The notes under the pieces are model-generated. The model ran no database searches. It was not told the origin of the DNA and worked only from the letters and a program-made list of their open reading frames with translations. Shown in pieces: positions 20,908 through 30,351 of a stretch of DNA of 64,000 nt. The stretch comes from Nilaparvata lugens. Taxonomy: Eukaryota; Arthropoda; Insecta; Hemiptera; Delphacidae. The stretch is from NCBI RefSeq assembly GCF_014356525.2, contig NC_052518.1, positions 5,188,162 to 5,252,161 on the forward strand, read 5' to 3'. The position numbers and the translations under genes are program-made. Numbering within the stretch: the first letter of the stretch is position 1; each line of letters starts with the position of its first letter.

Positions 20908-21299
20908 TCTGTATTTGAAACGTCAAGTCACTTAAAATTATTTATTCTATTTCAAACTTCAATTCAGTTCAAATTATTTATTTTCTTTCAATCGTCAAGT
21001 CAGTTCAAATTATTCACGTTATATAGTCAGTGGAATGATAGGACAGCAGCATAGTTGCCACATTCAAATTTTCACCGCCTTCTATAATAGATTGCTGTGA
21101 TTCGAGTCATCCCAAAATAACTTATTTAATATCAATTGTTGAATCTTGTGTATAATGATCAATTATATATTAAATATATTATACTCGCCCAGAGAATATA
21201 TATTTTTATGATTTATTTGAAAGTTTCTTAATTGGTTAAATATTCAGGTAGTTCATTAATTTCTTCATAGTCTATTAATGATTTTACAACGGTGCGGAG

Positions 21300-21380
21300 C
21301 TAGAAAAGAATGCAGTTATTTACTTTGTCTAATGACAAACAAGGATGGCATACCAATGTTGATTTTTTTTTCTGAGGGTG
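21300..21380. mobile_element. Fragment of TA-type MITE interior
   Basis: GGTGCGGAGCTAGAAAAGAA and CAAACAAGGATGGCATACC match the interior of the GAGGTCCACGTTATAATGGC family. No termini remain. Confidence 0.5.
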
Positions 21381-21399
21381 ATACCCACATGAGCTCTAG

Positions 21400-22200
21400 G
21401 CTTGTGTGTAGGTAATGAGGCGGGTGATAATAATGGCTGATTTGAGTGTACCCCAGCAGAGCGTTGCTGTTGATCTTCTAGGAGTAACACTAGATAGTAG
21501 ATTGGACTGGTCAGTACACATTCAAAAAATATGCTCCAGGGTCAACTCGGCTATTTTCTCTCTGCGAGTGCTCAAAAACGCATTGAGCTTCAAAGCCCTA
21601 ATGGTGGTATATTACGGTTATCTTTTTCCTTTCCTCAAGTATGGCATAACCCTTTGGGGAAGATCAAAATTCTTCATCCAAGTATTTAGATCTCAGAAAA
21701 AAACATTAAGAGTTATTTTTGGTAAGCCCCCCCGATATCCCTGTCGAGAACTATTCCTGAGTAGCAGGATACTTACACTGCCGTCACTGTATATCTTGGA
21801 GATCTGTTCATACGTTCACAAAAACCTACCAAACTTCACCCGCAATAATGAAATCCACAGTTACAATACAAGGCACTCAGCCTCCCTATCAGTGGCTGCT
21901 CATAGAACCGCCATGTTTGAAAAATCTCCGCAATATATGGGCCCAAAAATATATAATATTACCTCAGGATATTAGAGACATGGCGGACTTACGAAGATTC
22001 AGAGGAATGTTAAAGAGGCTGATGCTTGAAAGGCCATACTATTCTGTGGATGAGTTTCTGCAGGAGTCATATATTATTGTTCCTTGTCTTTGATTCTTCC
22101 CAGGCCCTTGTACATAGGTAATCTTGACTAACTGCGTTTTTATATATACTGTATATATATATATATTAATATTTCATGTGACTATTGTATAATTACAGTA
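21400..22200 (+). mobile_element. LINE fragment, reverse transcriptase C-terminal region
   Basis: The + strand frame 21415-21975 plus an overlapping frame to 22093 gives VDLLGVTLDSRLDWSVHI, LFPFLKYGITLWGRS and FRSQKKTLRVIFGK, then YNTRHSASLSV and YYSVDEFLQES. These are the standard order of blocks at the end of a Jockey/CR1-like RT. One frameshift near 21950. The 3' tail with ATAAATAAATATAACTG at 22600-22660 may belong to it, separated by the transposase block at 22203. Confidence 0.88.
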
Positions 22201-22202
22201 TT

Positions 22203-22545
22203 TTATTAATGTATTATGATAGTTCTATATGCTCTCCTTTTGAGGCTCGGACGACATCTAGACGGTAGCCAAATTCATCCCAGACTGTTCGCAAGATGTC
22301 TTCTCGGACTGTAGCTACTGAATCAGTTATCCTGGTTTTTAGCTCCTCAATATCAAGTGTCAAGGGAGGAACATAAACACGATCTTTAACGTTGTTCCTC
22401 CCTTAGCTCTTGATATTGAGAAGCCAAAACCAGGATAACAGATGCAGTAGCTACAGTCCGAGAAGACAGACATCTTGCGAATAGTCTGGGATGAATTTGG
22501 CTACCGTCTAGATGTCGTCCGAGCCTCAAAAAGAAGGCACATGTA
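22203..22545. pseudogene. Head-to-head pair of IS630/Tc1-type transposase C-terminal fragments
   Basis: The - strand reading from about 22400 to 22205 gives VKDRVYVPPLTLDIEELK, then EDILRTVWDEFGYRLDVVRA and SKGEHIELS, the C-terminal end of a DDE transposase of the type widespread in insects. The + strand from about 22405 to 22530 encodes the same WDEFGYRLDVVRASK end. The two copies form an imperfect inverted repeat of about 165 bp per arm. No catalytic residues are included. Confidence 0.8.
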
Positions 22546-22793
22546 ACAGTTATAATACATCATCATAAACGTGATACTTCTGTGAGTAATTTGATGTAAA
22601 ATTGGTTTGTGTACACCATTTTCATAAATAAATATAACTGTTTGTTATTGTTATTGTTATTTCATCGTATAAAACCGCACTTGATGAGCACAGCTCAAAC
22701 GGTGTACGACATGTCAAGTATATGGTTTCCCTCCATTAAGGGAAAGTTTTTCATTTTACAAAATCGTCTGGATAATTTCTGATTTCTAGGATT

Positions 22794-23345
22794 TCAATGA
22801 GAATTTCTCAATGAGAAGATCTCATAACATTCTCTTAATGAATACGGGCAGCATTCAGTCAGAGTATCTTTGAGAGCTGTATAAAATTTACCTAGACTGT
22901 CAACACTCTTAAGTTCGTCCGTCAAACAGTTGAAAATTTTAAGCCCAGCATAATGTGGTCCCCCCTCCAAGAGCGAAAGTCTATGAGTTGGGTACTGGAG
23001 GGTAAACATCTTATGTCTTGTGGGGTATCTGTGTGAAATGTTATCTTCCATGAATTTATGCTTATTACTGTAAACAAAAGATGCAATATCCAAAAAATAA
23101 AGGGCTGGAATTGTTAATAATTTGAGTTTTCTGAAAATTGGCCTACATGAAACCCTAGATTCGGCTCCCTCAATAACCCCGATTGCTTTCTTTTGCTTAC
23201 GAAACATATTCTGAAGATTTGTTTGGTTGCTGCCCCAGAATAAGATACTGTATCTGATGTGAGACATGAAATAGCCATGATAGACCGTTAGTGCTGTTTT
23301 TCTATTTGCCACTCTAACTATTGTTTTCAAGGCAAGTTTAAAATT
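22794..23345 (-). mobile_element. LINE fragment, reverse transcriptase C-terminal region
   Basis: 178-residue - strand frame with VYHGYFMSHIRYSILFWGSN, MFRKQKKAIGVIEGA, SHRYPTRHKMF and SLREC near the end. This is the same region as the other LINE pieces but a distinct lineage. Antisense to the host gene and 5'-truncated. Confidence 0.88.
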
Positions 23346-23502
23346 GGGTCATTATTTTTGAATCATCCGGTACATTGAAAAGGGAGGCCTACTTAGTTTT
23401 TTTAATTTTCATGTAAATACAAGTAGCCCTAAATAATAAATTAGACTTAAATATATTCTTATTATTCTGTACAGAATACTAATTTGAGACGATATTTTGT
23501 AG

Positions 23503-23574
23503 ATGGAATCATCTGAAGTAAAGGAACACCCTAACAACGCTGTTTATCGAAATGATCAACACTCTTTCTACAAG
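23503..23574 (+). CDS. siz: Candidate IQSEC exon just upstream of the SEC7 exons
   Basis: 24 codons flanked by ATATTTTGTAG and AAG|GTGAAC, phase 0 on both sides, reading MESSEVKEHPNNAVYRNDQ then HSFYK. It would sit between the exons at 19986 and 25331, which are also phase 0, so including or skipping it keeps the frame. It may be an alternative or cassette exon. Support is limited to splice sites, phase and position; I do not recognise the residues. Confidence 0.55.
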
Positions 23575-24057
23575 GTGAACTATCTCTTTTACTAACAACT
23601 AGTTGCTTCTCAAACTAGAAGGCTTACAAGAATGCAGTGTTCATTTTTCCTGCAAATAATTTCTTGTCACTTTTATTCACTCGAATAACAAACATTTCCT
23701 CATGAAACTGTATTTTAGTGTCTCCTTCTCAATTTTTGTAAATCTTCTGAAAATCATTGCACTTGACAAGCCTACCTTGCAATATTCTTTTTATAAAGTG
23801 TATTCATCTGATACAAGATCTAAAGTGTTCTTTATTTTTGTAGGCGTACGCTTTACTATACTATCCTTTTCTCAAATTACTAACAAATTATCTTTTTTAT
23901 GTTCTTCCTCTTCTCCACTGTTGCCGTTTTTATTTGTCGAGTGGTTTCCTTTCTATTGCTAAATAATAATTTACTTTCGTTCCTTCCAATGCCAGGTTTT
24001 ATGCTATCTGTGTGCTTTTTAATGCTTCATTTTATCCATAAAGAAGCGTTCACATTA
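23575..24057 (+). other. Intron sequence
   Basis: AT-rich. The 86-residue frame at 23702-23962 is low-complexity and hydrophobic by composition, with no motif. Nothing else recognised. Confidence 0.4.
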
Positions 24058-24058
24058 T

Positions 24059-24290
24059 TCAAGTTTTCTTGACGTTTGTGTAAAATGAATGTACTTTACA
24101 AACCTGAAGTCAAGTTTACTAGAAAATAAACTTAAATTTACTAATGTAGACCCTTCTTCAAATTTTGTTGACTCAAGTTTTCTTGACGTTTGTGTAAAAT
24201 GAATGTACTTTACAAACCTGAAGTCTAGTTTACAAGTAGGCCTACAGAAACTTAAATTTACTAATGTAGACCCTTCTCAAATTTCTGTTG
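24059..24290. repeat. Tandem duplication, 114-bp unit, two copies
   Basis: Units starting at 24059 and 24173, each with TCAAGTTTTCTTGACGTTTG, GTACTTTACAAACCTGAAGT and CTAATGTAGACCCTTCT. A TCAAGTAGATG start of a third follows. Intronic, no coding content. Confidence 0.85.
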
Positions 24291-24299
24291 ATTCAAGTA

Positions 24300-25155
24300 G
24301 ATGTTGAACATGTTTGGCTTTTGGATTCAACTTGAATCTTGAAGGTACAATCCAACCTACTAATGGGAAAATGAGATAGGAAAAGTTGTCAGTCAATGTA
24401 GAATTTATAGAAACAACAAATAGGAAAGTAAGAAGAGAACTTCTTAGATACTGATTAGTTTTTTTACTTCATAATAATGTAATCATATTTAATATTTTTT
24501 GTCATAGTCATTCGATTTCAGCTGTTTTACATCCATGAAATCAAGCCGGTAAACAGCTGATTGTAGAACAAATAAACATATGATTCTCATTACAGTATAC
24601 TATACTGTAATAAAATTATATGTTTTCTTTACAGTCGAGTATGTTTCCTAGTTCCGAATTAGGAATGGCAAAACTGGTACGAAAACCGCCTTTTAGCGCT
24701 CCAGGTGGAAATTTTGTCAACTACAATCAAGAAATTCCTGATTCGAAACTTGTAAACTAGGTTATGTTTATAGAATGCATGTAGTAATGTCAATACAAGC
24801 AGGTAATGTTTTCTGTTTCTCAATTATTCTTTTCTATATTACTATGACAAAAAATAGTGTAAGTTACTTGGACGTGAATGTCTTTTGCAGTGCTCGAATG
24901 AAATTCTAGTCTCGGCTAACGCCTCGACTAGAAACATCATTCTCGCCTGCAAAAGGCCTCTTCCCATCCTTGTGACTTAAGATACTATACTACAATACCA
25001 GGTGTATAATTAATTTCAGTTCCATGAAAGATCTTATTCAAGAAAACAAAATAGTTGATTTCCAACAAAAATTTGTGTAACCAAGTATATACTTTTGAGG
25101 TTATGAAAACTTGAATTCAAGGAAATTTGACCAATGTAAACGCAGCTTAATGTAG
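24300..25155 (+). other. Intron sequence with a GC-richer repeat patch
   Basis: Mostly AT-rich. 24890-24965 has AGTCTCGGCTAACGCCTCGA, a style of dispersed repeat seen elsewhere in the window. 24635-24760 is open in one frame after an acceptor-like CTTTACAG but has no phase-compatible donor that I trust. Confidence 0.4.
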
Positions 25156-25156
25156 A

Positions 25157-25272
25157 GTTAGTGTTGATTTTTTGTTGGTAATTGTTGTTTGTATGTAAAT
25201 TAATATTGGAGTGTTAGTGTTGATTTTTTGCTGGTAATAGATGTTTTATCAGTATGTAAATTAATATTGGAG
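25157..25272. repeat. Tandem duplication, 56-bp unit, upstream of the first SEC7 exon
   Basis: Two units starting at 25157 and 25213, each GTTAGTGTTGATTTTTTG followed by GTAAATTAATATTGGAGT. It ends about 58 bp before the exon at 25331. Confidence 0.85.
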
Positions 25273-25330
25273 TTGAGTTCCATAAACAATTATGTTCCCA
25301 ACTCAATCTTTAATATCAAACTCTCAAAAG

Positions 25331-25548
25331 GTTTCAGAAACTTTGAGGAAGCGTCAATACAGAGTCGGACTCAATCTTTTCAATAAGAAGCCGGAAAGGG
25401 GCATAAGTTACCTGGTAAGACGGGGTTTCCTGGAGAATTCGCCACAAGGTGTTGCCAGATTCCTCATTTCAAGAAAAGGTCTCAGCAAACAAATGATCGG
25501 AGAATACCTAGGCAACCTGCAGAATCCTTTCAACAATGCTACTTTAGA
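25331..25548 (+). CDS. siz: IQSEC-family Arf-GEF, SEC7 domain exon 1
   Basis: The acceptor is CAAACTCTCAAAAG (weak pyrimidine tract), phase 0; the donor is GA|GTAAGT, two bases carried over. It encodes VSETLRKRQYRVGLNLFNKK, PERGISYLVRRGFLENSP, GVARFLISRKGLSKQMIGEY and LGNLQNPFN, the first helices of the SEC7 fold. I chose this acceptor because it keeps phase with the upstream exons and begins at the conserved V-S-[DE]-T-L-R-K-R-Q-Y patch. An in-frame TAA at about 25283 limits how far left the exon can go. SEC7 catalyses GDP-GTP exchange on Arf GTPases; IQSEC proteins act mainly on Arf6 at the plasma membrane. Confidence 0.95.
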
Positions 25549-25588
25549 GTAAGTCTCATTACTTTTAACACCAAATTTTTCCCAGAGT

Positions 25589-25841
25589 AGGGATGTTAAG
25601 CCGGTTCTGGAACCACCGGCGATGAGCAGCCTAATTTAACCTAACCTAACCTAACCTAACCCAACCTAACCTAACCTAACCCAACCTAACCTCTTCCTCC
25701 TCCTCCTCCTCTTGTATTATCAACACTATTATCAACAAGGAGGAGGAGTAGGAGGTTAGGTTGGGTTAGGTTAGGTTAGGTTAGGTTAAATTAGGCTGCT
25801 CATCGCCGGTGGTTCCAGAACCGGCTTAACATCCCTACTCC
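25589..25841. mobile_element. Palindrome containing telomere-like CCTAA/TTAGG repeats
   Basis: Nearly perfect inverted repeat of about 110 bp per arm. The outer part is AGTAGGGATGTTAAGCCGGT and TCTGGAACCACCGGCGATGA; the inner part is CCTAACCTAACCTAACC on the left and TTAGGTTAGGTTAGG on the right. A short CTCCTCCTCCT spacer separates the arms. CCCAG lies next to both ends. It begins 40 bp after the donor of the SEC7 exon. Confidence 0.85.
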
Positions 25842-25904
25842 CCAGTGGTTACATGCTAGTAATAAGAGTCATATTATTTTTTTGTGTAGTTGAGAAGTTG
25901 ATAT

Positions 25905-26020
25905 TGTGGTAATTATTCATATTGAATGAAAAAGACTAAGAAATTGTCAAAAACCACAGATTTATTGATACTTAGAAAGACCGGTTTCGGTTATTACACC
26001 ATTGTCAATCTCTGATAAAC
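25905..26020. mobile_element. Partial copy, AAACCACAGATTTATTGATA hairpin family
   Basis: GAATGAAAAAGACTAAGAAA, AAACCACAGATTTATTGATA and AAAGACCGGTTTCGGTTATT match the left half of the complete copy at 59365-59637. The right arm is missing. Confidence 0.75.
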
Positions 26021-26043
26021 TAAGAGTCATATTACTAATTATA

Positions 26044-26285
26044 ATCATAGAGAAAAGATAGCTCAATAAGATATCCCCTGAGGTGGTTAATGTTCCAAAT
26101 TTCAATGCTAACTCAAGCCGATTACTGTCGACTACTGTCTTTTATTACTGTTTTGTTGGGGTGAAAGTGTAAGAACGGTACAGTATGAGAGACTACCAGT
26201 GTCACATATCTTTTCGAAGAAGTACCACTGGGACTATCGGCTTGAGTTGACAGTGCAATTTCGATGCTATCTTTTCTCATAATTA
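26044..26285. mobile_element. MITE, TAGAGAAAAGATAG family member
   Basis: The ends ATAGAGAAAAGATAGC and GCTATCTTTTCTCAT are complementary; the interior has CTCAAGCCGATTACTGTCGA and TGAGAGACTACCAGTGTCA, as in 16142 and 59650. No coding content. Confidence 0.8.
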
Positions 26286-26300
26286 TTACAAGCTATGCAT

Positions 26301-26545
26301 ACATAACTGCTATCAATTGTGAATTGTTTTTCACATATTAACTGATTCTAATTCTTAAGCTAATCATTTAAAATGGAATTTTATTATATGAACAGTAGAA
26401 AGTATTTTTAACATAACTGCTATCAATTGTGAATTGTTTTTCACATATTAACTGATTCTAATTCTTAAGCTAATCATTTAAAATGGAATCTTATTATATG
26501 AACAGTAGAAAGTATTTTTAACATAACTGCTATCAATTGTAAATT
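26301..26545. repeat. Tandem duplication, 110-bp unit, upstream of the SEC7 core exon
   Basis: Complete units start at 26301 and 26411, and a partial third at 26521 runs into the acceptor of the exon at 26564. Each begins ACATAACTGCTATCAATTGT and includes ATCATTTAAAATGGAAT. The true polypyrimidine tract follows the third start. Confidence 0.92.
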
Positions 26546-26563
26546 GTGTTTTCTTTTTTTTAG

Positions 26564-26853
26564 TTGTTTCGCTCAAGAATTGGATCTGTCGGGAATGCAA
26601 GTTGATGTTGCACTGAGAAAATTCCAGACGTTTTTCCGAATGCCAGGCGAGGCACAAAAAATTGAACGACTAATGGAAGTATTTAGTCACAGATATTGTC
26701 ATTGTAACAGAGATGTGGTTGCTAGGCTACGTAATTTAGACACCGTGTTTGTCTTGGCATTTGCAATCATAATGTTAAACACAGATCTCCACACTCCAAA
26801 CTTGAAACCAGAAAGACGAATGAAGCTTGAAGATTTCATCAAAAATCTTCGAG
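26564..26853 (+). CDS. siz: IQSEC-family Arf-GEF, SEC7 catalytic core exon
   Basis: The acceptor is TTCTTTTTTTTAG and the donor G|GTAAGA. The first base completes an Asp codon and one base carries over to the Gly codon finished at 29911. It encodes [20 protein letters not shown] then [20 protein letters not shown], in which the Glu of PGEAQKI is the catalytic glutamic finger that displaces Mg and phosphate from Arf-GDP. It is followed by [17 protein letters not shown], the second SEC7 signature, and [12 protein letters not shown]. All key residues look intact, so the exchange domain should be functional. A TA-type MITE begins only 38 bp after the donor. Confidence 0.98.
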
Positions 26854-26890
26854 GTAAGAAATTTAAAATTATTGAGAAAATCGTTTTCTA

Positions 26891-27105
26891 TAGTGAGGTC
26901 CACGTTATAATGACAGTATTTGATCAACTTTGGTTTTGCTATCCTTGTCTATCATTTGACATAACCGGTGGTACTATCCTTTTCTAGGTTCACAACGATG
27001 CCAATTATGTTTTTGACAGTGTAGAAATATTATTAATTAATGCAGAGAATCGGCATCGCTATTCTTCTATCTTTATCTACTGCCATTATAACGTGGACCT
27101 CACTA
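26891..27105. mobile_element. TA-type MITE, GAGGTCCACGTTATAATGRC family, compact copy
   Basis: 215 bp with ends TAGTGAGGTCCACGTTATAA and complementary TTATAACGTGGACCTCACTA, flanked by TA (26889-26890 and 27106-27107). The interior has CTATCCTTGTCTATCATTTGA. It is the best short reference copy of a family that occurs at least eight times in this window. Confidence 0.92.
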
Positions 27106-27347
27106 TAGTATAATATGCTTGTACACCTGAAGCTTTCCATTCTGAAACAATCATGTTTCATGTTCAGGTGAAATTTTCCTGGCATTTCTATCATGGTTTA
27201 ATTAGTCGAGAAGTTTCTCAACTTTTAAACTTCTAAATTTATGTTGTAACTGATAAACTTCTCATGCATTATTGTAATTTAGATACAGTAGTCCATGATT
27301 ATGCATATTATATTGAATCTTTATCAATTCCTTACTACGGCATTTCT

Positions 27348-27905
27348 ATCATTTTTTGTGTAGTTGAGAAGTTGATATTGTGGTAATTATTCATATTGAA
27401 TGAAAAAGACTAAGAAATTGAACTGAAGTTTGAATTTTTGGGACAGAACATTTCAAATTCGGTAAGAGATAAATCCATGAGATTTAGAGGATGGATTCTA
27501 CATGGTATTGTTGATCTAGTAAAACAAAAATTTTCTGAAAATATCAATTTTTGAAAAAGTTATTCAATTTACCAAAAATAACTCAACTAAAAGTTATTTT
27601 TGGTTATTTTTAGTAAATTGAATATCTTAAAAACTGATATTTTCAGAAAATTTTTGTTTTACTAGATCAACAATACCATGAAGAATCTATCCTCTAAATC
27701 TCATGGATTTATTTCTTACCAAATTCGAAATGTCCTGTCCCAAAAATTTAAACTTTTGGGCGCTCATATCTCACAAAGTAATGATCAGAAAAAATGTTTT
27801 CCTGAGAAAACTTTTTCATTTCGATACCTTGATGATATACAAATCGAAAAACTTTGAAAAATATGACGAGTAGAAAGTTTATTTTTAGCCTTTGCACAGC
27901 CTTAA
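27348..27905. mobile_element. Partial hairpin MITE joined to a partial TTAA foldback element
   Basis: 27348-27420 matches the start of the 59365 hairpin. 27421-27905 is most of the GGCTGTGCAAAGGC foldback with its left tip missing, ending TTGCACAGCCTTAA. The two lie end to end without a spacer. Confidence 0.8.
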
Positions 27906-28495
27906 CATAGCAGATGACAGTGATGAGATGAAAGAAGTACAAAAACGGCTCAATGCAGGAAACAAAACATTCCTCTCTATGCTGCAGATATTCAAGTCAA
28001 GAAGCGTCCATAGGAGCATAAAGATCAGAATATATGAAACTATAATACTCACAGTGGTCACTTATGGAAGTGAAGTGTGGATATTATCATCCAAGGCTGC
28101 AGCAAATCTAGACCGCTGAGAAACGAAAATGCTGGGTAGAATATACGGACCTGTGTGTGATGAGGGTGTCTGGCGAATAAGAAACAACAATGAATTATCT
28201 GCACTCTATAAAGAGCCGTCCCTGTCTGTATATGTCAGACTGATGGGCAGGGCATGTGGAGCGGATGCCAGACACTCAGTCTCCCAGGAAAATATATATG
28301 GGACAACCAGGAGGCAGAAGACCGGTGGGAAAGTCAAGACCGAGATGGATGGATGGCATCTCAAAGGATGCAGCACAACTTCTTCGCATCAGGAATTGGA
28401 GAAGGAAGGCAAGAGATCGTGATGGATGGAGGCGCAGTATTGAGGAGGCCAGGGCTCGATTTGGGCTGTAGCGCCATCGAAGAAGAATAAATTTG
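27904..28495 (+). mobile_element. LINE pol 3' fragment
   Basis: The + strand frames read QKRLNAGNKTFLSM, IKIRIYETIILTVVTYGSEV, WILSSKAAANLDR and then, after a stop and a frameshift, GRRPVGKSRPRWMDG and DRDGWRRSIEEARARFGL ending at 28471. The order and the T-Y-G-[SA]-E-x-W block are those of an endonuclease-type LINE. It starts exactly where the TTAA foldback ends. Nonfunctional. Confidence 0.88.
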
Positions 28496-28890
28496 GATTA
28501 TTGATCAAAGCGAAGCTGAGTTCTTAGTTTCGACTCGATCGGCTTTTGTCTGTTTGTTGGTACCGCAGTTTGATCGCGGTCGCAATCATTGTCCGATTTG
28601 GATGAAATTTGGTATGCAAGCTCTTTGAAACAAGGCGCAGAAACGTATGTGTAACAATTTTTGATAAGACCTCCGTTTTTTTTGTAATTTAAAAAACCGC
28701 AGACCAACTCCATCCTGGAAGTACTTTTTGTTATCTGGCTTCTTTGAAGATACAGCAATTCATGTTCCTACTTTTTCGCCTTCAGTAACAACAACTCACG
28801 GTAGTGTAGAGAGCTGGAGCGTTGGATCTCGCACTGTGTGACCCAGGTTCGAATCTCGTTTCGACCGGTTTTTTTTGCAAACGATACTTT
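28496..28890. repeat. Dispersed repeat with tRNA-like segment
   Basis: 28500-28790 shares the CAAAGCGAAGCTGAG style and GATGAAATTTGGTATG with the 5140 repeat. At 28796-28872 GTGTAGAGAGCTGGAGCG and GGTTCGAATCTC resemble pol III A and B boxes, followed by a T run. The ends do not pair as an acceptor stem, so this is a tRNA-derived or tRNA-like relic and not a tRNA gene. Confidence 0.45.
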
Positions 28891-29289
28891 GTTTTATCTT
28901 ATTCTAATAATATAAATAATTATAACATGAATTATTATGATTATTATTATCAAATTAATTGGATAAATTATTAAAAAAAACTCTTTATTGTATTGGAGTC
29001 CAAGACTGCAGTTGTAGAAAAAAATGTATTTGTGATTCCAGCGATAAAGTCGAGTTTTATGCTCTCAATACATAAATAACTATTATTGTCTATGTTACAG
29101 AAAAGTCAACTATTTTAGTTGTGGACTATTGTTATCATCATAAAAATTAATCAACTAATAAATCAACAACTATTTAGTTGTAGACAATATTTAACATCAT
29201 AAACATTTCTTCAATCTCCAACTTCTTTTATTCATAACTATCAGTTATTATTTTAGTTATTTTTTAACAGAATTTTCAGTTTATCAGGT

Positions 29290-29840
29290 ACAATAAATTA
29301 TTGTATTGTATGCATTTTTGTGTCGCTCTACAGTGTCAATTTTTTTGTTTTCCTTTTGTTATGAGATCGGAAACTGATTTGTGAGCATTAACATTCTGCA
29401 TAACAAGCTATAACATTGAATCAGAACCTCCTAAATATTTAGTATTCAGTAGAGGTCCTGATTGAATCCACTTTTCAGGAAAAACATCATTAGCAACCTC
29501 CTGTCATTGTCACCAGCAAACCCATCTTATTTAGAATCATTTTCCGTCTCACCATCGTCTGTGAGACGATTCATCGTCTAAATTGCCTATACTGCAAATT
29601 CCATTTTCCCGTCAGTTGACCGATTTCTTATTAGAAAAAGTTGTAATGTATGTTAATATTGTAAATATGGAGACGATATAAAGGTACCTCCTTGATAAGT
29701 CCGGTGTCCCTGCAAACAGTGTCTCTAGCACTTTCAATGGAGAAAATAATAGATGACATGGCTAAATCTTCACAATATACTGTACTGGCCCTTCTCATTA
29801 GATTGAAAGTTGTATTCATGAGCGAGGTCTACTGTTTGCA
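29290..29840. repeat. Dispersed repeat of about 540 bp, copy B (reverse)
   Basis: Reverse-orientation match to 18840-19385: TTGATAAGTCCGGTGTCCCT, GTGTCTCTAGCACTTTCAAT and TCATGAGCGAGGTCTACTGT. It ends about 70 bp before the acceptor of the exon at 29911. Confidence 0.75.
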
Positions 29841-29910
29841 GAACTACTAGTTATTCTAATCTCAAAACAATTGTAGGTTATCCGTTATCTGATGTTGTTT
29901 TTGTTTGTAG

Positions 29911-30050
29911 GTGTGGATGATTGCTGTGATGTGGACCGCGATATGCTGATTGGAATTTATGAAAGAGTGAAAGCGAATGAATTCAAACCAGGATCAGATC
30001 ATGTCACTCAAGTTTTGAAAGTTCAATCCACTATTGTTGGCAAGAAACCG
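29911..30050 (+). CDS. siz: IQSEC-family Arf-GEF, end of SEC7 domain
   Basis: The acceptor is TTTTTGTTTGTAG and the donor CCG|GTAACA, ending in phase 0. The first two bases complete the Gly of NLRG. It reads VDDCCDVDRDMLIGIYERVK, ANEFKPGSDHVTQVLKVQST and IVGKKP, the last SEC7 helices and the linker to the PH domain. The D-x-x-R-x-M-L-x-G-I-Y-E-R pattern is standard for SEC7. No internal oddity. Confidence 0.97.
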
Positions 30051-30351
30051 GTAACACATTTCTCACTTTACTGTATTTTTTTATTCATAGACAATAGATA
30101 CAATTCAGGTATTTGCCCAAAACTGCTTTCAACCTTAATTTAAAATAAACACTCCAGAGGCTATGTAGTGTTCATAATTTGATACAATTTCAAGTCCAAA
30201 AAATGTATCAACTAGAATTTTGAACTTATCTGAATTTTTAGTTCCAAACACAAAACCAAACAAGAAACTTCTATCACAATTTTAAAAAATATTATAAATT
30301 TTACTTGAAACCAAGATAAAAATAATGTTTGCCCTACTTTAAAGGTGCGTA

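Noticed and set aside
24635..24760. Extra exon after CTTTACAG at 24634
   Set aside because: Open for 42 codons but ends in TAG with no convincing phase-compatible donor; not needed to join the exons at 23503 and 25331.
25620..25800. True internal chromosome end or telomere fusion at the CCTAA/TTAGG tract
   Set aside because: The tracts are short, interrupted by CCCAACC, and enclosed in a MITE-like palindrome inside a gene; a fusion is not needed to explain them.
28796..28872. tRNA gene suggested by GGTTCGAATCTC and a T run
   Set aside because: The 5' and 3' ends do not form a 7-bp stem and no convincing anticodon arm could be folded by eye.
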